The position numbers were made by a program, and so were the translations under genes. Below, piece after piece: positions 7,690-11,505 of a DNA stretch of 11,505 bases. The stretch covers positions 1 to 11,505 of the forward strand of contig JBBKWQ010000198.1 in assembly GCA_037969115.1 (NCBI GenBank), written 5' to 3'. Every line of letters starts with the position of its first letter. The first letter of the stretch is position 1. The notes under the pieces were generated by a model. It saw only the letters and a program-made list of their open reading frames with translations. It ran no database searches and was not told the origin of the DNA. The stretch comes from JBBKWQ01 sp037969115. Lineage in GTDB: Bacteria > Actinomycetota > Acidimicrobiia > Acidimicrobiales > Ilumatobacteraceae.

Positions 7690-8580
7690 ATGATCGAGCG
7701 CGTGGTGTCTGCCAACGGCTTCGACTTCCGAGTCCACGAAGAGGGAAGTGGTGACCGATTGGCCCTGTGCCTGCACGGATTCCCCGAGCTCGGCTACAGC
7801 TGGCGCCACCAACTTCCGTTGCTCGCCGATCTCGGGTACCGGGCATGGGCCCCCGACCTGCGCGGGTACGGAGCGACTCGACCGCGCCCTCGCCGCCGCT
7901 GCGACTACCGAACCGAGTTGTTGCTCGACGACGTGGCCGCGCTGATCGATGCTGCCGCTCCGAGGGAGACGGTTCTCATCGGACACGATTGGGGTGCGGC
8001 GCTGGCCTGGTACTTCGCGATGCATCGGATTCGTCCGCTCGATCGGCTCGTGATCATGAACGTCCCGCACCCCGTGCCGTTCCAACGTGAGCTCCGAACG
8101 CTCAGCCAGCTGCGCAAATCGTGGTACTTCTTGTTCTTCCAGCTGCCGTGGCTGCCCGAGCGTGCGATCGGGCGCAACGACGCCGAGGCGATCGTCGGCA
8201 TCTTTCGGGATTCGGCCGTACACGCCGACCGATTCGGTGACGACGTGGTCGACCGGTACCGGCGCGCCGCCGCCGAACCCGGTGCGTTGCGGGCGATGAT
8301 CAACTGGTACCGGGGAGCGGTGTTCAGTGCGCGGCATCTGCGTGGCATGGGATACCCGATGATCGAAACGCCGACGCTGATGGTCTGGGGTGAGCAGGAC
8401 GTCGCGCTCGGCAAGGCAACGACCTACGGCACCGGCGACAACGTGAGCGACCTCAGGCTGCGGTACCTGCCGAACGCGAGCCACTGGGTACGACAGGACC
8501 AGCCCGACGTCGTCAACTCGATGCTCGAAGCCTTCCTTCGCGGCGAGCAGGTCCCGGAAGCGGGCGATATCAGCGACTGA
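7690..8580 (+). CDS. Alpha/beta hydrolase, soluble epoxide hydrolase-like
   Basis: Predicted cytoplasmic hydrolase of 296 residues that opens epoxides to diols through an enzyme-ester intermediate. Seen: oxyanion-hole motif HGFPE (29-33), nucleophile elbow GHDWGA with Asp100, a cap region with Tyr146 (KSWYFLFFQLPWLPE) and Tyr207 (NWYRG) in the places of the two epoxide-polarising tyrosines, an acid candidate Asp237 (WGEQDVAL) and the base His265 (NASHWVRQDQP). The Asp nucleophile excludes ordinary esterases; the tyrosine pair favours epoxide hydrolase over haloalkane dehalogenase. AGGA at 7680-7683 sits 6 bases before ATG. It is convergent with the MDR gene and 139 bases beyond the tandem SRPBCC gene, so probably has its own promoter. 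The natural substrate is unknown. Confidence 0.92.
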   Translation: MIERVVSANGFDFRVHEEGSGDRLALCLHGFPELGYSWRHQLPLLADLGYRAWAPDLRGYGATRPRPRRRCDYRTELLLDDVAALIDAAAPRETVLIGHDWGAALAWYFAMHRIRPLDRLVIMNVPHPVPFQRELRTLSQLRKSWYFLFFQLPWLPERAIGRNDAEAIVGIFRDSAVHADRFGDDVVDRYRRAAAEPGALRAMINWYRGAVFSARHLRGMGYPMIETPTLMVWGEQDVALGKATTYGTGDNVSDLRLRYLPNASHWVRQDQPDVVNSMLEAFLRGEQVPEAGDISD

Positions 8581-8630
8581 CGGTCGCTCGACGCACGGCT
8601 GCTCCTCCCGGCGCTGTTGCGAGCGTCGGG

Positions 8631-9611
8631 TCAGTTGTCGATCCGGATGATCACCTTGCCGCGGGCGTGACCCTCGGCAAGGTAGCGGACGGCGTCGGCG
8701 GCATCGCTGAGTGGGTAGGTGCGATCGATCACCGATCGGAGTCGACCATCCCGCGCCATGTCGACCAGGGCGAGCAGCTCGGCGCGGGTTTCGTCCGCCG
8801 TGAACGATTTCACCCGCTGCGCGCTGCGCAGCATCCGCAGCTTTGCCTTGATCGGTTGGATGAACGGACCGATCCACTTGCCCGTCTTGTCGACCGTGAC
8901 CATGACGAGTACCCCTTCCGGTGCGAGTACTCGGCGGAGATCGTCGAGCGATCGATTCGCGACAATGTCGAAGATCACGTCGTACCGGCGGTCGGTCGCG
9001 GTGAAGTCGTCGCTCGTGTAGTCGACCACGTGGTCGGCGCCGATCGAACGGACGAGCTCGACGTTGCGGGTGCTGGTCACGGCGGTCACGTCGGCGCCCA
9101 TCGCCTTTGCGATCTGGACGGCATAGGTGCCCACTCCGCCGGCGGCGCCGTTGATCAACACCGATTGGCCGGCTTCGAGCAGGGCCTGATCGCGCAGGCC
9201 CTGGAGTGCGGTGATCGCGGCGACGGGAATGGCGGCGGCCTGGTCGAAATCGAGTTCGTCGGGTATGTGGGCAAGTCGCTGCTCGCTCGCCGCGGCGAGC
9301 TCGGCGAAGCTGCCTCTGGCGCCGCCGAAGACGCGGTCGCCCGGCTGGAACGTGGTGACCTTGGCGCCGACCGCCTCGACCGTGCCGGCGACATCGACGC
9401 CACGGATCGGGCGCTTCGGGCGCCGGAGACCGGCGACGAGACGGATCAGATACGGCGTTCCCGTCATGAAGTGCCAGTCCAGCGGGTTCACGGCGGCGGC
9501 GTGTACACGAATGAGCACCTCGTCGTCGCCGACCTCGGGTTCGGCGACGTCGGCGAACTCGAGCACGTCGGGCGACCCGTAGGTGTGGTGGAGGAGTGCT
9601 TTCATCGTCAT
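8631..9611 (-). CDS. NAD(P)-dependent oxidoreductase, zinc-free MDR / quinone oxidoreductase-like
   Basis: Medium-chain reductase, 326 residues, likely reducing quinones or enones with NADPH. The GroES-like N-terminal domain covers about 27-118 (VHAAAVNPLDWHFMTG; GVDVAGTVEAVG). The Rossmann domain follows, with INGAAGGVGTYAVQIAKAMGA (153-173) as dinucleotide loop. The end GHARGKVIIRID is typical of this group. The protein has no cysteine at all, so neither the catalytic nor structural zinc of alcohol dehydrogenases can be bound. AGGGAG 5 bases upstream supports the ATG at 9611 over the in-frame ATG at 9605. Stops of this gene and the epoxide hydrolase gene face each other 50 bases apart. The gene is divergent from the SRPBCC gene at 9694 over a shared, repeat-rich control region. 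Confidence 0.92.
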   Translation of the reverse strand: MTMKALLHHTYGSPDVLEFADVAEPEVGDDEVLIRVHAAAVNPLDWHFMTGTPYLIRLVAGLRRPKRPIRGVDVAGTVEAVGAKVTTFQPGDRVFGGARGSFAELAAASEQRLAHIPDELDFDQAAAIPVAAITALQGLRDQALLEAGQSVLINGAAGGVGTYAVQIAKAMGADVTAVTSTRNVELVRSIGADHVVDYTSDDFTATDRRYDVIFDIVANRSLDDLRRVLAPEGVLVMVTVDKTGKWIGPFIQPIKAKLRMLRSAQRVKSFTADETRAELLALVDMARDGRLRSVIDRTYPLSDAADAVRYLAEGHARGKVIIRIDN

Positions 9612-9652
9612 CTCGGCTCCCTGTCAATTGTCGGTCGATCGCCGGCCAGTCG

Positions 9653-9678
9653 GTACGTACACAGTACGTCCAGTACTG
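9653..9678. promoter_or_regulatory. GTAC-rich inverted repeats in a divergent promoter region
   Basis: Between the divergent MDR and SRPBCC starts, GTAC occurs four times in 24 bases (9653, 9657, 9664, 9673). Two overlapping perfect inverted repeats result: ACGTAC-3 nt-GTACGT (9655-9669) and CAGTAC-5 nt-GTACTG (9662-9678). Such arrangements are typical of operators for dimeric regulators such as the TetR family. No regulator gene is adjacent, so the binding protein is unknown. Confidence 0.5.
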
Positions 9679-9693
9679 CGCGAGACTCGGCCG

Positions 9694-10167
9694 ATGAGCG
9701 ATACATCATCCGATCCGGTGACGGGATCCGCCACGACGACCATCGAGGCACCGATCGGCGACGTGTTCGCTGCGGTGACCGATGTGACGAGGATGGGGGA
9801 GTGGAGCCCGGAGTGCGTCGGGTGTCGGTGGATCGACGGTGCCGGAGGTCCGGTGGTCGGCGCGCGATTCGAGGGTGACAACGTCGCCCGCGTCGGCCCG
9901 ATCACCGTGAAGCGTTGGACGACGACGTCGAAGGTGGTCGGCTACGAACCGAACGCACTGTTCGAGTTCGTCGCCGAGGGATACACGGTCTGGCGATACG
10001 AGTTGGCCGAACGCGACGGGGCCACGGTGGTGACCGAGTCCTTCAGTCATCCGCCGTATGTCGGGTGGCAGAAGTGGGTCTATGGGCGGCTGGCGAATCG
10101 ACGCAAGGCGATGACCGCCGGATTGCGGGCCACGCTCGGCCGCATCAAGCGGTCGCTCGAAGGCTGA
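9694..10167 (+). CDS. SRPBCC family protein (polyketide cyclase/dehydrase-like), single domain
   Basis: A 157-residue soluble protein with one SRPBCC fold: the opening strand and helix TTTIEAPIGDVFAAVTDVTRMGEWSPEC (14-41), the curved sheet (about 45-118), and a C-terminal helix (about 125-153) that would close the pocket. Expected role is binding or transformation of a hydrophobic small molecule; no ligand can be inferred. The start ATG 9694 gives the normal family length. The frame remains open upstream, but that part would overlap the MDR start region and lacks family similarity. The upstream GAGA is a weak ribosome binding site. A strong hairpin follows the stop by 6 bases. Confidence 0.87.
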   Translation: MSDTSSDPVTGSATTTIEAPIGDVFAAVTDVTRMGEWSPECVGCRWIDGAGGPVVGARFEGDNVARVGPITVKRWTTTSKVVGYEPNALFEFVAEGYTVWRYELAERDGATVVTESFSHPPYVGWQKWVYGRLANRRKAMTAGLRATLGRIKRSLEG

Positions 10168-10173
10168 ACCTCC

Positions 10174-10202
10174 GGTCGACGGCATTCGGATGCCCGTCGA
10201 CC
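10174..10202. terminator. Strong hairpin between convergent genes
   Basis: A 12-bp stem (GGTCGACGGCAT at 10174-10185 against ATGCCCGTCGACC at 10190-10202, one bulged base) is closed by the tetraloop TCGG. It begins 6 bases after the SRPBCC stop and 78 bases beyond the ferritin-like stop on the other strand. There is no T-tract on either side. A bidirectional terminator is the natural reading. A smaller hairpin (CGGCGA/TCGCCG, 10223-10237) sits closer to the ferritin-like gene's end. Confidence 0.7.
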
Positions 10203-10279
10203 TGACCCGACCGGATCGGCCCCGGCGAAGCTCGCCGAGTTGCGTTGGCGCTATCCACCACTTCCGGTCTTTGACACCT

Positions 10280-11098
10280 TCACTCGATTCGTCTCGTCGC
10301 CCGGTTCACGCTCCGGGCCGGTTGGAGTCCTGGCCGTCCGATCGCCACGTGCTCGACGTCGTCGCCGACTCTGAGCGCGCTGATTTTGTCGACGGACGTG
10401 CGCTCGTTCCACGCCGCGTCGGTGTCGATGCCGTACGCGGCGAATCGACGCTGCCACACGCGATGGAACGTGGTGTCGAGGATCTCGGCGTACTCCTGTC
10501 GTGGTGCCAGCCCCCACGAGCGATCGGCATCGGGGAAGGTGGGCGCAGTCGGGGTGCCCTGGTTTCCGTATGCGCGCTCGAGTCCCCGGAATCCCTCCCC
10601 GAGTGTGTGTTGCACGCGTTCCTCACGACCAGTGCACGGACCGTCGAGCAGCCAGTCGAGAAGATCCCACCCGAACGAGCTGTGCCTCGGCTCGTCCTTC
10701 ACGATGCGATCGAGGACGGAGCGCGGAACGGCGATGTCGCAACCCGACCGCAACTTTCGGAACAGCGGTACGGCGACCGTCTCGCCGAGGCAGAACACGG
10801 TGACGGCGGCGTCGAGCACCAGCAGTTCGAGCGGTTCGTCGCTGCCTGCGTTTGTCAGTCTCGGTCGCTGGAGCGACACCGATCCGGTCCCGCCGGCCGC
10901 TCGATAGACCTCGTAGCTTTCGCGTGAGTGGTCCAATTCGTCGTGAGCGATGCGGAGGCCGGAATCGATCAGGTCGGGCGACGCGCCGATCTGAGTGAGC
11001 CACAACGTGAGCTGCTGCGCGAGCGCAGACGACCGGTACTCGGCCGAGACCTGACGCGCCCATTGCGACCGCACCGCATCAGATGCGAGGGTCGTCAT
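10280..11098 (-). CDS. Ferritin-like diiron-domain protein
   Basis: A 272-residue protein, apparently soluble, with a four-helix ferritin-like core in residues 10-155. The ligand pattern of a carboxylate-bridged diiron site is complete by eye: Glu20 in helix 1, DELDHS with Glu54 and His57 in helix 2, LGETVA with Glu106 in helix 3, and DEPRHS with Glu136 and His139 in helix 4. The DEPRH motif and spacing resemble uncharacterised ferritin-like proteins found in actinobacteria and myxobacteria rather than ferritin, rubrerythrin or ribonucleotide reductase. The C-terminal 115 residues are an additional, unrecognised region. It is translated just after the repeat lipoprotein gene: 7 bases separate them, and a GGGTGA ribosome-binding candidate spans that gene's stop. 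Function could be oxidation of a partner, iron handling or peroxide chemistry. Confidence 0.82.
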   Translation of the reverse strand: MTTLASDAVRSQWARQVSAEYRSSALAQQLTLWLTQIGASPDLIDSGLRIAHDELDHSRESYEVYRAAGGTGSVSLQRPRLTNAGSDEPLELLVLDAAVTVFCLGETVAVPLFRKLRSGCDIAVPRSVLDRIVKDEPRHSSFGWDLLDWLLDGPCTGREERVQHTLGEGFRGLERAYGNQGTPTAPTFPDADRSWGLAPRQEYAEILDTTFHRVWQRRFAAYGIDTDAAWNERTSVDKISALRVGDDVEHVAIGRPGLQPARSVNRATRRIE

Positions 11099-11105
11099 CG
11101 TCGTG

Positions 11106-11411
11106 TCACCCGTCCAGTGGTGGCGCCGGGTTCGATATCACCATGGTCCCGGTCGGCGCCGGCTCCGGCTGGAGCGCTGGGTCGGGCTCGGCCGGATTGG
11201 AGATCGTCTCCACGTCAGTCGGCGCGGGTGTCGATTCAGGCTCGGCCGGGTTCGAGATGACGTCACTGGTCGCCTCGGTTTGACCACCAATCGGCACCGT
11301 CTCGGTGTCGGCGCCGCACGCAGCGCCGACGGCAACGATCGTGACCACGAATGGCACGGCGAGCGCCCGCCGACGTGTACGGGTGAACTGTGGATTGGTG
11401 GAATGCTTCAT
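11106..11411 (-). CDS. Short Pro/Glu-rich lipoprotein with three ISNPA repeats
   Basis: A 101-residue predicted lipoprotein. RTRRRALAVPFVVTIVAVG (11-29) is a basic then hydrophobic signal peptide leading into AAC, with Cys32 as lipidation site. The mature 70-residue part is low complexity, rich in Pro, Glu, Thr and Ala, and contains ISNPAEP (52-58), ISNPAEP (70-76) and ISNPAPP (92-98) close to the C-terminus. There is no other cysteine and no recognised domain. GGGAGGGAG ending 7 bases before the ATG is a strong ribosome binding site, which fixes the start. It is the first gene of an operon with the ferritin-like gene. I do not recognise the family. It may be a surface-anchored partner or substrate of the diiron protein, but that is inference. 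Confidence 0.82.
   Translation of the reverse strand: MKHSTNPQFTRTRRRALAVPFVVTIVAVGAACGADTETVPIGGQTEATSDVISNPAEPESTPAPTDVETISNPAEPDPALQPEPAPTGTMVISNPAPPLDG
11124..11258 (-). repeat. Three coding repeats for ISNPA in the lipoprotein gene
   Basis: Units at 11124-11138, 11190-11204 and 11244-11258 each encode Ile-Ser-Asn-Pro-Ala, 66 and 54 bases apart. The codons differ at silent positions (ATA/ATC, TCG/TCC, AAC/AAT, GCG/GCC) while the peptide is unchanged, which suggests the peptide rather than the DNA repeat is conserved. Confidence 0.8.
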
Positions 11412-11505
11412 GGCAACTCCCTCCCGACGGCTGCCGGCGTCTCCAGCAGATCCGTATCTCGATTGGACGTTCCGGTCGAAGCTTCGGTTCCTTCGTGAGG
11501 TCCAT

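Noticed and set aside
6327..7715. Long minus-strand open frame over the ArsR and tandem SRPBCC genes
   Set aside because: Translation is rich in Arg, His and Ser without a recognisable domain, and the plus-strand genes have strong motifs and ribosome binding sites.
8585..8625. CGCTCG/CGAGCG inverted repeat between the epoxide hydrolase and MDR stops
   Set aside because: The 29-base loop makes it unconvincing as a terminator.
7678..9627. Very long open antisense frame (about 650 codons) spanning the epoxide hydrolase and MDR genes on the minus strand
   Set aside because: Arg/Asp/Pro-rich, low-complexity translation with no family motif. It overlaps two clear genes; typical of high-G+C codon bias.
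8667..9878. Plus-strand open frame of about 400 codons opposite the MDR gene
   Set aside because: Gly/Asp/Val/Arg-rich shadow with no motif, conflicting with a well-conserved MDR enzyme.
11263..11505. Minus-strand frame with ATG at the very end of the window, overlapping the lipoprotein gene
   Set aside because: No ribosome binding site can be seen, translation is Arg-rich, and the lipoprotein frame has a signal peptide, lipobox and strong ribosome binding site.
11412..11505. Possible promoter of the lipoprotein operon (TTCGAC, 16 bases, GATACG on the minus strand)
   Set aside because: Both hexamers match consensus poorly; no operator-like repeat is seen in these 94 bases.

Overview
The window is a gene-dense stretch of high-G+C bacterial DNA with short intergenic gaps. 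GAGGAG-type ribosome binding sites, actinobacterial-style protein families (an ArsR/SRPBCC pair, a MutT1-like NUDIX protein, small lipoproteins) and codon use suggest an actinobacterium. Something near the Acidimicrobiia is plausible, but this is inference; no rRNA or marker gene is present. I see no tRNA, rRNA, CRISPR array, insertion sequence, prophage gene or origin, and no gene-free stretch longer than about 140 bases.

Layout. (1) 1-2757 (+): the 3' part of a polyamine-type (PotD-like) substrate-binding protein gene, then two overlapping or tightly spaced permease genes (PotB-like, PotC-like). The operon ends with a hairpin just after the last stop, and the ATPase gene is not in view. (2) 2838-4016 (+): an unusual single protein with an N-terminal nitroreductase domain and a C-terminal SRPBCC domain. 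(3) 4057-6086 (-): a NUDIX hydrolase and a 14-TM DHA2-type MFS exporter. (4) 6087-7550: a compact divergent control region with a well-formed promoter and a 14-bp perfect palindrome over the start codon of an ArsR-type repressor, whose mRNA is predicted to be leaderless. The repressor is followed at 2 bases by a protein with two tandem SRPBCC (AHSA1-like) domains. (5) 7690-9611: an epoxide-hydrolase-like alpha/beta hydrolase (+) convergent with a zinc-free quinone-oxidoreductase-like MDR enzyme (-). (6) 9694-10167 (+): a single-domain SRPBCC protein, divergent from the MDR gene across a GTAC-rich inverted-repeat region. (7) 10280-11411 (-): a two-gene operon of a short Pro/Glu-rich lipoprotein with three ISNPA repeats and a ferritin-like protein with a complete apparent diiron ligand set, separated from region 6 by a strong bidirectional-looking hairpin.

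Most genes are ordinary transport, housekeeping or small-molecule/xenobiotic-type enzymes. Three separate genes carry four SRPBCC domains, alongside a flavin nitroreductase, an epoxide hydrolase, an MDR reductase and an exporter, so the middle of the window looks like an accessory small-molecule handling cluster, though nothing shows that these genes form one pathway. The least explained unit is the repeat lipoprotein plus diiron protein operon at the right end.
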